Assembly (NCBI RefSeq): GCF_023559245.1
Contig: NZ_CP097462.1
Location: 2,786,001 to 2,850,000, forward strand
Length of the DNA stretch: 64,000 bases
From: Sphingomonas sp. KRR8
Lineage (GTDB): Bacteria > Pseudomonadota > Alphaproteobacteria > Sphingomonadales > Sphingomonadaceae
Direction: 5' to 3'
Position 1 is the stretch's first letter. Every line of letters begins with the position of its first letter. Below the pieces are notes generated by a model. It saw nothing but the letters and a program-made list of their open reading frames with translations, ran no database searches and was not told the origin of the DNA. Positions 47,404 through 56,155 of the stretch are shown here, one piece after another. The position numbers were made by a program, and so were the translations under genes.

Positions 47404-49217
47404 GCCCGGGCCTGCGCCGCTGCGCGCTCACGCACCCGCCGCTCGAGAATGGTCAGCGGCATGGCGCCGTCCTTCAGCACCTCGTGGAACTGCCTGATGT
47501 CGAACTTCGCGCCGAGCTGCGCCTTGGCCGCCTCGCGCGCCCGCAGCCACGCCAGATGCCCGACCTTGTAGCTGCATGCCTGACCGATGGAGGCGCAGTA
47601 ACGCTCCACCTCGCGCTGCACTCGGGGGCGGGGGAAACCGGTGGTCGCGGTCATGTAGTCGACCGCCCGCTCGCGGCTCCAGCCCAGGTGGTTGAGGCCG
47701 GTGTCCACCACCAGCCGGGCCGAGCGGAATAGGAAGCTCTGCAGGTAGCCCGCGCGCTCGATGCCCGTGTAGCCGCCGATCTCGTCCGACAGCTGCTCGG
47801 CATAGAGCGCCCAGCCTTCGACATAGCTGTTGAAGAAGCTGATCTTGCGCAGCATCGGGATGTCCTTGGACGCCTGCGCCAGGCTGATCTGCAGGTGATG
47901 GCCCGGAACGCCCTCGTGATAGGTCAGGGACGGCAGCGAATAGCGCGGCCAGTCGCCCGTGGATTTCAGGTTGATCCAGTAGATCGCCGGACGCGAACCA
48001 TCCAGCGACGCGCTGTTGTAATAGCCGTTGGACGCGCCATCCTGGATGTCGATCGGCACGCGCCGGATCTCCAGCGGCTGCTTGGGCAGCGTCGCGAACG
48101 CCTGCGGCAGCCGAGCGGTCATCGCCTTCACGCCGGCATTGAGGTCGGCAATGAGCTGGGCGCGACCCGCATCCGAGTCGGGATAGAGCTGCTTCGGATC
48201 CTTGTTCAGCGCCGCCAGCCGCTCACCCACCGTGCCATGCGTGTAGCCGGCCTGCTTGAGCAGTGAGTCAAGGAGGCCGGTATATTCCGCGACCTGTGAC
48301 AGGCCGAGCTTGTGGACCTCGTCGGGCGTCATGGTGGTGGTGGTGGCCTCCGCCAGCGCAGCCGCATAAATCGCATCGCCATTGGGAATCCGCACGGCCC
48401 CGTCGCCCGGCTGGGTGGTGCGCTTCAGCTGCTCCACCAGCGCCATCTGCCGATCGAGTGCGGGGTAGACGCTACTCTCGACGATCTTGGCTGCCCGCGC
48501 TGCCCAGTCGCCGGGGATGTTCTTGGCCCTTGTCCGCTCCGCGATGGAGCGAACCATCCCGCTGTCCGCCGCGCCGGGCGAGCGCAGCTTGCGCATCTGC
48601 CCCAGTGCGAGGTCGAGCGACCAGGCCGGCGCGACGCGGCCCTTCGCCGCCTGCCTCTTCTGCTCGGCGGTTTCGAAATCGAGGATCCGCCCGAATTCGC
48701 CGAGACGCGAAAGATAGGCCTCGGCGTCGGCGCGGGTCTCGATCGGGTGCTGGCTGTTGAGGAAATCGGGAATGGAAAAATACGCCCCGTCCTGCTGGGT
48801 GATGAGGTAGGGACTCTGGACGCTGTCGAGGTCGAAGCGGGTCGGAGCGGTCAGGTTCCGCTGGAAACCATAGAGCACGATCTCCCGGTTGAGCTGTCCG
48901 GCCTGGCTCAGGCTGGCGACGGGCACGGCCTGCACCTGCGCCTGCCAGCGGCGGATCCGCGCGACCTCCTTGGCCCGCGCCTGCGGCGCCGGCTCCGGAT
49001 CGAAGGTGCTGCGCAGCCGGGCGTTCGGACCCTTGTCGAGCCCCAGAGACGTGGCGAGCGCGGGAGCGTTCTGGATCCGCTCGTCGAAGATCCGCTGGAA
49101 AAGGCCGTTCAACTTCGCATCGTTGCCGGCGACCGCCGCCGTTGCACGCTCGCGCGCACTGAGCGCGGCGGTGGCGGTGACCGCTCCCGCGGTGGTCAAG
49201 AAAGCGCGACGGTCCAC
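47400..49217 (-). CDS. DUF885 metallopeptidase-like protein (upstream copy, Tat signal)
   Basis: 605 aa. GTG 49217 is preceded by GGGAG. The N-terminus DRRAFLTTAGAVTATAALSA carries an RR-x-F-L twin-arginine signal, so this copy is probably folded, and perhaps metallated, before export. DUF885 follows, with the putative zinc motif HEGVPGHHLQIS near residue 430. It overlaps the next DUF885 gene by GTGA, so both are translated together. The two proteins are clearly paralogous but diverged, and they use different export signals. Confidence 0.88.
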   Translation of the reverse strand: MDRRAFLTTAGAVTATAALSARERATAAVAGNDAKLNGLFQRIFDERIQNAPALATSLGLDKGPNARLRSTFDPEPAPQARAKEVARIRRWQAQVQAVPVASLSQAGQLNREIVLYGFQRNLTAPTRFDLDSVQSPYLITQQDGAYFSIPDFLNSQHPIETRADAEAYLSRLGEFGRILDFETAEQKRQAAKGRVAPAWSLDLALGQMRKLRSPGAADSGMVRSIAERTRAKNIPGDWAARAAKIVESSVYPALDRQMALVEQLKRTTQPGDGAVRIPNGDAIYAAALAEATTTTMTPDEVHKLGLSQVAEYTGLLDSLLKQAGYTHGTVGERLAALNKDPKQLYPDSDAGRAQLIADLNAGVKAMTARLPQAFATLPKQPLEIRRVPIDIQDGASNGYYNSASLDGSRPAIYWINLKSTGDWPRYSLPSLTYHEGVPGHHLQISLAQASKDIPMLRKISFFNSYVEGWALYAEQLSDEIGGYTGIERAGYLQSFLFRSARLVVDTGLNHLGWSRERAVDYMTATTGFPRPRVQREVERYCASIGQACSYKVGHLAWLRAREAAKAQLGAKFDIRQFHEVLKDGAMPLTILERRVRERAAAQARA

Positions 49218-49269
49218 GGCAGATACTCCCTGTCGAATTCAGTGCCGCCGACCCTAACCGTGCGCCGCG

Positions 49270-49285
49270 ACGGGACAAGTCCCGT
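49270..49285. repeat. Inverted repeat upstream of the DUF885 pair
   Basis: ACGGGAC-AA-GTCCCGT forms a perfect 7-base inverted repeat with a 2-base centre, 53 bases before the DUF885 start and 115 bases before the PAP2 start. It lies in the divergent spacer. It could be a dimeric regulator site; no known consensus was recognised. Confidence 0.4.
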
Positions 49286-49399
49286 TCCGAAAATGGCCGA
49301 AAACCCGGAAGCGGGAAGTAGCCTTGCACCGCTTGTTAACCCTGTTGCTGCACAAACGCTGTCCAGTTCGCGTTGGCGGATCAAGGAACGGACGGACGA

Positions 49400-50509
49400 A
49401 TGACCACGCGGCCCCTGGACAATCCCCCCGACCACCTTTGGCTTTCGGTCCTGTTCGTGATGACCGGACTGTGCACCGCCGCTGCCTTCACTCTCGGCAA
49501 CCAGGCCGGGATCGACGCCGTCCAGGTCTATTTCCTGTATATCAGCCGAATCTTCCTGCTCGGGCCGGTCCTGCTTGTAGCCGGCGGGGCCATTGGCGTG
49601 ATGATCATGGTGATGGGGGGCGACCAGCGCCCGCTCGAAACTCTGGCCAATTACTTCGCCGAACGCTTCCGCCGCGACGGCAGCCTGCCGGCGGTGCTCG
49701 GCCCGATCCTGCTAGCCCCACTGCTGATGGGCGCGTTCGGGACGATGAAGCAGCTCATTCCCATCTACAATCCGTTCAGCTGGGACGACACCTTCGCCGA
49801 CCTGGGGACCTACCTGTTCTTCGGGACGGCGCCGTGGCGGGTCACCCATTACTTCTTCGGGTCCCCGCTCGGCACGCTGGTGCTGGACCGTCTCTACGCG
49901 GCCTGGGTCCCGATCCTGTTCCTCGTCACGCCCGTCGTCGCCATTGCCGCGCCGTCGCTGCTGCGCGCCCGCTTCTTCCTCAGCTTCGCGCTCGGCTTCA
50001 TCCTGATCGGCGTGGTCGGCGCTTATTACTTCAGCTCGGCCGGCCCCTGCTTCGCAGCCATGCTGCATACCCAGTCTGCCCCTCGCTATGCCGAGCTGAT
50101 GCAGCGGCTGCACGCCATCAACGATAGCGGCTACAATCTCTCGGCCGTCTATTTTCAGGACCACCTTTGGCAGGCCTACAAGAATAAGGAATTCGGGTTC
50201 GGCAACGGCATCTCGGCCATGCCGTCGATGCACAATGCGGTGGCGCTGCTTTATGCGCTTGCCGTCGGCAAGCTCGGCTGGAAGATCCGCACGCTTGCCT
50301 GGTCGTTCGCCGTGATGATCTTCATCGGCTCGGTTCACCTCGGCTGGCATTATACGGCGGACGGGATCGTCGCCTGGGCGTCCATGTACGGCATCTGGCG
50401 CCTGAGCGGCTGGTATCTGCGGGTGTCGGGCTATGAGCGGGCGGTGACGGACGTGCCCGCCCCGCAGCTCATCCTCTTGGTCGACAACGGCGAGCGCCTC
50501 GCCGCCTGA
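49400..50509 (+). CDS. PAP2-superfamily membrane phosphatase/phosphotransferase
   Basis: 369 aa from ATG 49400 (GGACGGACGA upstream; an in-frame TTG 27 bases earlier is rejected). It has about eight membrane segments. The PAP2 catalytic motifs are in the C-terminal part: AMPSMHNAV (C2, catalytic His) and GSVHLGWHYTADG (C3, catalytic His and Asp). The architecture resembles the inositolphosphotransferase/Aur1-like PAP2_3 branch, which moves phospho-head groups between lipids. Sphingomonads make glycosphingolipids, so a role in lipid head-group metabolism is possible but speculative. It is convergent with prsR. Confidence 0.85.
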   Translation: MTTRPLDNPPDHLWLSVLFVMTGLCTAAAFTLGNQAGIDAVQVYFLYISRIFLLGPVLLVAGGAIGVMIMVMGGDQRPLETLANYFAERFRRDGSLPAVLGPILLAPLLMGAFGTMKQLIPIYNPFSWDDTFADLGTYLFFGTAPWRVTHYFFGSPLGTLVLDRLYAAWVPILFLVTPVVAIAAPSLLRARFFLSFALGFILIGVVGAYYFSSAGPCFAAMLHTQSAPRYAELMQRLHAINDSGYNLSAVYFQDHLWQAYKNKEFGFGNGISAMPSMHNAVALLYALAVGKLGWKIRTLAWSFAVMIFIGSVHLGWHYTADGIVAWASMYGIWRLSGWYLRVSGYERAVTDVPAPQLILLVDNGERLAA

Positions 50510-50511
50510 TG

Positions 50512-50531
50512 TGAGCGGCGCGGGCCGCTCA
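50512..50531. terminator. Hairpin between convergent PAP2 and prsR genes
   Basis: TGAGCGGC (50512-50519) pairs perfectly with GCCGCTCA (50524-50531) around loop GCGG. The right arm includes the prsR stop codon. There is no T-run on either side, so it is at best a weak bidirectional terminator or mRNA end stabiliser. Confidence 0.45.
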
Positions 50532-51905
50532 GGCCATCAAGCGATACTGCTTCAACAGGTCATATAGCGTCGGACGGCTGATCCCCAGCAGCTTGGCGGC
50601 TCCCGAGATGTTGTTCTCGGTCCGGGTCAGCGCCTGACGGATCGCCCGGCGGTCGGCCGCCTCGCGCGCGGCGCGCAGGTTGATCGCTGCCGGCCCGTCC
50701 TCGCTCACTCTGGCGCCAAGGTCGAGGTCGGCCGCGGTGACCTGCTTGCCCTCCGCCATGATCACGGCGCGTTTCAGCCGGTTCTCCAGTTCGCGGACGT
50801 TGCCCGGCCAGCCGTGCGCATCGATCGCCGCCGCCGCATCCTCGGAAAGCGAGGTCACCGGACGGCCCAGTTCGCGGGCAAAACGCTGGACGAAGTGCCG
50901 CGCCAGCAGCACGGCATCGCCGGTCCGCTCCTTGAGGCTGGGGATGCGCACCACGATCTCGGCCAAGCGGTAGTAGAGGTCCTCGCGGAACCTTCCGTCG
51001 GCTGTCATGGCATCCAGGTCCTGATGAGTCGCACTGACGATCCGGGTGTCGACGGGGATCGGCTGGCGGCCGCCGACCCGCTCGATCACCCGCTCCTGCA
51101 GAAAGCGCAGCAGCTTGACCTGCAGGGGCAAAGGTACGTCGCCGATTTCGTCGAGGAACAGAGTGCCGCCTTGCGCCAGCTCGATCTTGCCCGGCGTGGT
51201 CTTCACCGCGCCGGTGAAGGCCCCGCGTTCATAGCCGAACAGCTCGGCCTCGAGCAGGTTTTCGGGGATGGCCGCGCAGTTGATGGCGATGAAGCCGGCC
51301 TTTGCACGGCGACTCTTCTCGTGAACCGCGCGAGCGAGCAATTCCTTGCCGGTCCCGCTCGCCCCCAGCAGCATCACCGATACGTCCGCCGTCGCGACGC
51401 GCTCGATGGTCCGCGCGAGGCTCAGCATTTCCGGCGCGCCCGAGATCATCGAGCCCAGGACCGTCGCGCCGCCGTCGAGGCTGTCGGCGAGCCGGCGGTT
51501 CTCAGTCTCGAGTTCGTGCAGCTGGAACGCCCGGCCAACGATCAGGCCGAGGTCATCGATATCGACGGGCTTGCGGTAGAAGTCATAGGCGCCAAGCGCG
51601 ACCGCCTTGAGTGCACTTTCCCGCGCGCCATGTCCCGAGGCGACGATGACCTTGGCGTCGGGCTTGAGGGCTAGGATCTCGGTCAGGCAGGCGAAACCTT
51701 CGGTGGTGCCGTCCGGGTCAGGCGGCAGGCCAAGGTCCAGCGTGACGACCGCCGGCTCATGCAGCCGCAGTGCCTCAATCGCCTCCACGCGGTTGTGGGC
51801 CGCGACCACGCGATAGCCGTCATAGGCCCACTTCAATTGCCGCTGCAGGCCCTCGTCATCCTCGACGATCAACAGGACGGGAAGTTCGGCGGAGGGTTCG
51901 GTCAT
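50529..51905 (-). CDS. prsR: PEP-CTERM system sigma-54 response regulator PrsR
   Basis: 458 aa. A receiver domain with Asp57 in [13 protein letters not shown] is followed by a sigma-54 AAA+ domain with Walker A GASGTGKE, the RNA-polymerase-contacting GAFTGA loop and [15 protein letters not shown]-terminal Fis-type helix-turn-helix ([20 protein letters not shown]) ends the protein. Size and order match PrsR, which with PrsK controls exopolysaccharide and PEP-CTERM/exosortase genes from sigma-54 promoters. It overlaps the prsK stop by ATGA. No exosortase or PEP-CTERM substrate is seen in this window. Confidence 0.93.
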   Translation of the reverse strand: MTEPSAELPVLLIVEDDEGLQRQLKWAYDGYRVVAAHNRVEAIEALRLHEPAVVTLDLGLPPDPDGTTEGFACLTEILALKPDAKVIVASGHGARESALKAVALGAYDFYRKPVDIDDLGLIVGRAFQLHELETENRRLADSLDGGATVLGSMISGAPEMLSLARTIERVATADVSVMLLGASGTGKELLARAVHEKSRRAKAGFIAINCAAIPENLLEAELFGYERGAFTGAVKTTPGKIELAQGGTLFLDEIGDVPLPLQVKLLRFLQERVIERVGGRQPIPVDTRIVSATHQDLDAMTADGRFREDLYYRLAEIVVRIPSLKERTGDAVLLARHFVQRFARELGRPVTSLSEDAAAAIDAHGWPGNVRELENRLKRAVIMAEGKQVTAADLDLGARVSEDGPAAINLRAAREAADRRAIRQALTRTENNISGAAKLLGISRPTLYDLLKQYRLMA

Positions 51906-53965
51906 GCGCTGATGCTTTCGGGCTGGGCGACATAGGGAAGGACGATGGTGAAGCGAGTTCCGTGGCCGGGTCGGCTCTCGACGCTGAGGCTGCCACCCAT
52001 GGCGGTGACCAGCGCGCGTGCCTCATAGGCGCCAATGCCGAAGCCGCCGGTCTTGGTCGAAGCAAAGGGCTGGAACAGGCGATGGCGGACAAACTCCGGG
52101 TCCATTCCAGCGCCCCGGTCGATGATGGCAATGGTCACCTGCACGCCTGACTCCGTGACGTGGACGGTGACAGGCTCGTGCGCCGGGCTGGCATCCAAGG
52201 CGTTCTGCAGCAGGTGACCGACCGCCTGCTCGAGGCCTGCCGGGTCACCACGGACCACCAGCCCCGTGGGCCCGAGCAGCCGCACTTCATGCGCGCCGCG
52301 CTTGCCCGCGACTGCCGCGGCAAGCACGCCGCGCAGGGCGAACGGCACCGGTTCGGGCGCGCCGCTGGCCGGCGTGGCGGGCGCCAGCTTGACCAGAAGC
52401 TCATTCATCTTGCCGACCGAGCTTTTCAGGGTCGCGATCATGTCCGCCCGGAACTCGGGGTTCTCGGCGTGGCGCTCGGCATTGCGGGTCAGCAGGCTCA
52501 ACTGGCTGACCAGGTTCTTCACGTCGTGCACGATGAAGGCGAAGCGCCGGTTGAAATCCTCGAAGGCGCGGGCGGTGGTCAGCGCACGCTGTCCATGACT
52601 CTCCGCCAGCGCCGAAGCCGCCTGCCGCGCCGCGGTGCGGAGCAGGTCGAAATCCTCCCAGTCGAGCAGGCGGCGCACCGGGGCAGGCGCCAGCAGCACC
52701 AGCCCCACCACCCGTTCCTGGTGGACCAGCGGAACGCCCGCCCACAAGCGCTGCTCACCCAGCCATTCTGCGGGCAGTGGCAGCGCGCGATCCGCCGCCG
52801 AGCCGCGCGTGCCTCGGCGCCCGTCGATCTCGATTACTCGCCCATTCGCCAGCGCCTCCCACAGGGCGCGCAGATCATCCGCGCTGCCGCTGGCCGGCAA
52901 TCGCCCGATCCAGTTCCAATTACCGGTCCAGCCGATCCCGCCCTCGTCGCTGGCGAGCAGCAGGCCGCCCGGCGCCTCGACGATCTCGGCGAGGGCTTGG
53001 ATAACGCGCTCGGGAAGGGGCGGCGCGTCGGGGCCGCTGCGGCCCAGCGTGTCCGCCACCCGCAGCCACTCGGCGCGGTAATCGTAGCGATGTTCGAACA
53101 GATGCTTGGCGGCGGTGATCTTGATCCAGCCCCGCAACCGGGCAGAGGGCAGGATGGCCACCGCGGCCACCGTCATGCCGGCCAGCACGACAAGCGCCGC
53201 GGACTTGGCGATGCTCCAATCCGTCCCCCGCAGCGCTGCGGCCAGGATCGCCATGATCGCGAAATAGGAACAGACCGCCACCAGGCCCAGCGACTGGAAG
53301 GTCGCCGCGCGCGACAACCGCAGCCGCCAGCCATCCAGCTGCTGTCCGCCCAGGGCGAACAGCGGCGTCGCCAGCGCCAGCGCTGCGCCTCGAGCATCGT
53401 ACAGCGCCTCTGATGGCGAAGCCCGCCAGTAGCTGAGGGTGTAGAGATTGAGATCGTACAGCCAGACCAGGCCCAGCCCGATCATCAGCAGCCGGATCGA
53501 CGAGCGGCTGGTCGGTGACGCTTGGCCATAGAGATTGTGCACCAGCAGCAGCGCTCCCGATGCGGCGGTGGCTCGCAGCATGGTCGCCGCATCGCCCAGC
53601 ACTTGAGCTCGCGCCGGGTCGGCGAAGATCAGCTGGTCGGTGATGAACTGGAGCACGAACACGGCCGACACCGCGGCATAGACCCAGCCCACCCCCCGCA
53701 GCTGGCGCCCGCTCTCCCGCCCGCTGGCCGACAGCGCGTAAAGCAAGGTGATCCAGAGCAGATTGCGCGCCGTTTCCGCATGGGCGGCCACCACGCTGTG
53801 GGGCGCGATGCCCGTCAGCCAGGCCCACAGGCACGTCAGCAGCAGCGCGCCAAGCAGGCTCCGCTGCACATCGCTTCGCACCCCTTCGCGAAGCTGCCAG
53901 ATGAGCAGCGTCGCGAACAGGAAAGCGGCCAGCGCGTGACTCCAGAACAGGAGCAGCCCGGTCAA
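51902..53965 (-). CDS. prsK: PEP-CTERM system histidine kinase PrsK
   Basis: 687 aa. The start is TTG 53965, with GGAG eight bases before it. Nine or so N-terminal membrane helices (about residues 1-280) are followed by a GAF-like domain (about 310-450). The phospho-acceptor His is in FAFIVHDVKNLVSQLSLL, and the HATPase domain ends IDRGAGMDPEFVRHRLFQPFASTKTGG. This arrangement is specific to the XrtA/PEP-CTERM system kinase PrsK. It is upstream of and overlaps prsR by 4 bases. Confidence 0.93.
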   Translation of the reverse strand: MTGLLLFWSHALAAFLFATLLIWQLREGVRSDVQRSLLGALLLTCLWAWLTGIAPHSVVAAHAETARNLLWITLLYALSASGRESGRQLRGVGWVYAAVSAVFVLQFITDQLIFADPARAQVLGDAATMLRATAASGALLLVHNLYGQASPTSRSSIRLLMIGLGLVWLYDLNLYTLSYWRASPSEALYDARGAALALATPLFALGGQQLDGWRLRLSRAATFQSLGLVAVCSYFAIMAILAAALRGTDWSIAKSAALVVLAGMTVAAVAILPSARLRGWIKITAAKHLFEHRYDYRAEWLRVADTLGRSGPDAPPLPERVIQALAEIVEAPGGLLLASDEGGIGWTGNWNWIGRLPASGSADDLRALWEALANGRVIEIDGRRGTRGSAADRALPLPAEWLGEQRLWAGVPLVHQERVVGLVLLAPAPVRRLLDWEDFDLLRTAARQAASALAESHGQRALTTARAFEDFNRRFAFIVHDVKNLVSQLSLLTRNAERHAENPEFRADMIATLKSSVGKMNELLVKLAPATPASGAPEPVPFALRGVLAAAVAGKRGAHEVRLLGPTGLVVRGDPAGLEQAVGHLLQNALDASPAHEPVTVHVTESGVQVTIAIIDRGAGMDPEFVRHRLFQPFASTKTGGFGIGAYEARALVTAMGGSLSVESRPGHGTRFTIVLPYVAQPESISA

Positions 53966-54059
53966 ACTGTCAGCTCCACCGACATGCGATGCACTGTCGG
54001 AGAAATTTACAAAGGAAGCCTTAAGCCGTTCGCAACCAAGCTCTTTGGCGCCGAGGCGG

Positions 54060-55376
54060 CTAGGCCTTCTTCAGCACGTCGGTCGCCGCCACCGTCATTG
54101 CCTCTACCGCGGTGCCGATGACAGCCTCCGCATCAGGCGCCCAGTAAGGGGAATGAAGGCTCGGAAGCTTGGTCGTGTCGCCGCCGGCTGCCGCCCATTT
54201 GTCCTTGGGAACGCCACCGACCCAGAAGATCAGGCTCTGCTTGCTTTTGTCTGCCAGCCAGTACCGGCCGAAATCCTCACCGACCATCGCGGGCGGCATC
54301 GTCTTGACCCGGTCGGCGCCGAACTCCTGCGTAAACAGCGCTGCCGTGCGCGTGGTCAGCGCCTCGGTATTGAACGTTGACGGCGTGGAGCGGTCCTCCA
54401 CCGTCACCACCGGCATTCGGTCGTCGGGCATTCCGGCCGCAATCGCCTCGCCCCGCGCCACCCGCGCGATCCCGTCGAGCAGGCTCTTGCGAACCTCGGG
54501 CGTGTAGCTCCGGACCGTGATCTGCAGCCGCGCCTCGTCGGGGATGATGTTGTGCGTCGCACCCGCGTGGAAGCTGCCGACCGTCACCACAGCGGGGTCC
54601 AGCGGGTTGCGCTCGCGGCTGACCAGCGTCTGCATGCTGCCCACGATCCGGCTGGCCAGCACGATCGGGTCACGGCTGTTCTGCGGCGCGGCGCCATGGC
54701 TTCCGACGCCCTTCACCAGCACATCGACGCTGTCGACGTTGGCCATGACATAGCCGCTGCCAAGACCGATCGTCCCCGCCGGCAGGCTCGCGCTGTCGTG
54801 AAAGGCGAGGGCGACATCCGGCTTGGGAAAGCGGGTGAACAGCCCGTCGGCCAGCATCGCCTTGGCGCCCTGGCTGGTCTCCTCGCCGGGCTGCAGGATC
54901 ATCACCAGCGTGCCGCTCCAGTCGGCCTTGCTGGCCATCAGCCGCCGGGCCGTTCCCAGGAACGCGGTCATGTGCGTATCATGCCCGCAGGCGTGCATCA
55001 CGCCGCTTTCGACGCCTGAGTTCGCCATTGCCCGCGCCTTGGACGCGAACGGCAATCCGGTCTGCTCGACCACCGGAAGCGCGTCCATGTCGGCGCGGAT
55101 CAGCAGTGTCTTGCCAGGCCCGTTACGAAGAACGGCTACCACGCCGGTCTTCCCCACATGCTCGGTCACCTGGAAACCGAGCTTGCGCAGTTCGGCCGCC
55201 AGCTTGGCGGACGATCGCACCTCCTGCATCGACAGTTCGGGGTTGGCGTGAAGGTCGCGGTACAGCGTCATCAGCTGCGGCAGGTCGTTCGCGATGCTCT
55301 CGCGAAGCGTGGCGGCGGGGGCGGGAAGGGCGAAGGCGCCGGCCAGCAGGGCGGTGAGAATTGCTGTTTTCGTCAT
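54060..55376 (-). CDS. Secreted M20-family amidohydrolase
   Basis: 438 aa with a signal peptide (AILTALLAGAFALPAPA). M20D/amidohydrolase motifs: IRADMDALPV, MHACGHDTHMTAFLG (metal ligands) and the Glu pair LQPGEETSQGAKAM. The dimerisation lid domain lies at about 215-330 and the last metal ligand region is in the C-terminus. The family hydrolyses N-acyl amino acids, hippurate or indole-acetyl-amino acids; the periplasmic location suggests peptide or acyl-amino-acid scavenging. Its start codon lies within the end of a 75-base repeat also found before the next gene. Confidence 0.92.
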   Translation of the reverse strand: MTKTAILTALLAGAFALPAPAATLRESIANDLPQLMTLYRDLHANPELSMQEVRSSAKLAAELRKLGFQVTEHVGKTGVVAVLRNGPGKTLLIRADMDALPVVEQTGLPFASKARAMANSGVESGVMHACGHDTHMTAFLGTARRLMASKADWSGTLVMILQPGEETSQGAKAMLADGLFTRFPKPDVALAFHDSASLPAGTIGLGSGYVMANVDSVDVLVKGVGSHGAAPQNSRDPIVLASRIVGSMQTLVSRERNPLDPAVVTVGSFHAGATHNIIPDEARLQITVRSYTPEVRKSLLDGIARVARGEAIAAGMPDDRMPVVTVEDRSTPSTFNTEALTTRTAALFTQEFGADRVKTMPPAMVGEDFGRYWLADKSKQSLIFWVGGVPKDKWAAAGGDTTKLPSLHSPYWAPDAEAVIGTAVEAMTVAATDVLKKA

Positions 55377-55448
55377 CGTGGGCGCAGCGAAGCAACCCAG
55401 TGCCGTTAAGTCAAACAGGATCGGTTGGCTGCGCCCGCCATTGCGATG
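55374..55448. repeat. 75-base intergenic repeat, copy 1
   Basis: Copy 1 begins with CATCGTGGGCGCAGCGAAGC and ends GCGATG. It aligns without net gap to copy 2 at 56070-56144 through shared blocks GGGCGCAGCGAAGCAA, AAGTCAAAC and GGATCG. Its left end covers the start codon of the M20 gene (minus strand). The word CGCAGCGAAGCAA is typical of scattered intergenic repeats in sphingomonad genomes. Confidence 0.7.
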
Positions 55449-55451
55449 CGC

Positions 55452-56072
55452 CTAAGCCGGCACGAGCTCCAGCACATCCGTCAGGCTCTCGAACGTGGGC
55501 GCGGGCATCACCAGCCGCCAGCGCCGGTCGCCAATCCGCTCGACAAAGCCGACGACGTCGCGCTCATGGTCCTGGCCGTAGACCAGCGCCCGCCGCTCGT
55601 CGCCAAGGACCAGCGTGCCCAGGAACATCGATCGTATCTGGTCCGCCGGGTAGAGGACGCCCACGGGCCGCTGCGATCCGCTAACCTTGGCCAGGCTCTG
55701 CACCCGTCCGTCGGCGCTGACCCGGCAGCGGAACGCCGAATAAGCCACGAATGGCAGCAATCCGGAGCTCTTCGCGCCCAGCTTGATCGTCCGGCAGCGA
55801 TACTCCCCATCCGGAATCCCCGGCCCGACCAGTGCGGCGTCCGGCTGAAGCAGCACACCTTCGCGGGCGATCTCGGCGGCATGTCCGGCGGCGGTCGCCT
55901 GCCGAAGCCCCTCCATCCACCCGCTCCGCCACTCCCGCAGCCGCGCCCGGTCGGCGGGGGTGACCACGCGCTGCCAATCGGCGGTGCGCTCCGCCACGAC
56001 CGTGTTCGGCACCATCGTCTGGCATGCGGCAAGCGCTACGCAGGCCAGGGTCAGCAGGGCAGTCTTCATCAT
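55452..56072 (-). CDS. DUF4893 lipoprotein
   Basis: 206 aa, beginning with two methionines (ATG 56072 and 56069); the frame is open much further upstream but the lipoprotein signal ALLTLACVALAAC fixes the start here. Cys17 is the lipidation site. The domain begins DWQRVVTPADRARLREW and contains GEYRCRTIKLG, as in DUF4893, a family mostly confined to sphingomonads and of unknown function. The start codons lie at the edge of repeat copy 2. It is on the same strand as, and downstream of, the 3-hydroxybutyrate dehydrogenase gene. Confidence 0.86.
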   Translation of the reverse strand: MMKTALLTLACVALAACQTMVPNTVVAERTADWQRVVTPADRARLREWRSGWMEGLRQATAAGHAAEIAREGVLLQPDAALVGPGIPDGEYRCRTIKLGAKSSGLLPFVAYSAFRCRVSADGRVQSLAKVSGSQRPVGVLYPADQIRSMFLGTLVLGDERRALVYGQDHERDVVGFVERIGDRRWRLVMPAPTFESLTDVLELVPA

Positions 56073-56144
56073 CGCGGGCGCAGCGAAGCAATCCGTTGCG
56101 TTCAAGTCAAACCGGATCGCCTTGGCGGTGCGGGCCATGCGATG
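56070..56144. repeat. 75-base intergenic repeat, copy 2
   Basis: Second copy of the repeat at 55374-55448, same length and same orientation relative to the downstream minus-strand gene. It starts CATCGCGGGCGCAGCGAAGC, contains AAGTCAAACCGGATCG and ends GCGATG. The left end covers the first ATG of the DUF4893 gene. It fills nearly all of the spacer between that gene and the 3-hydroxybutyrate dehydrogenase stop. Confidence 0.7.
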
Positions 56145-56155
56145 ACGAAGCAAGC

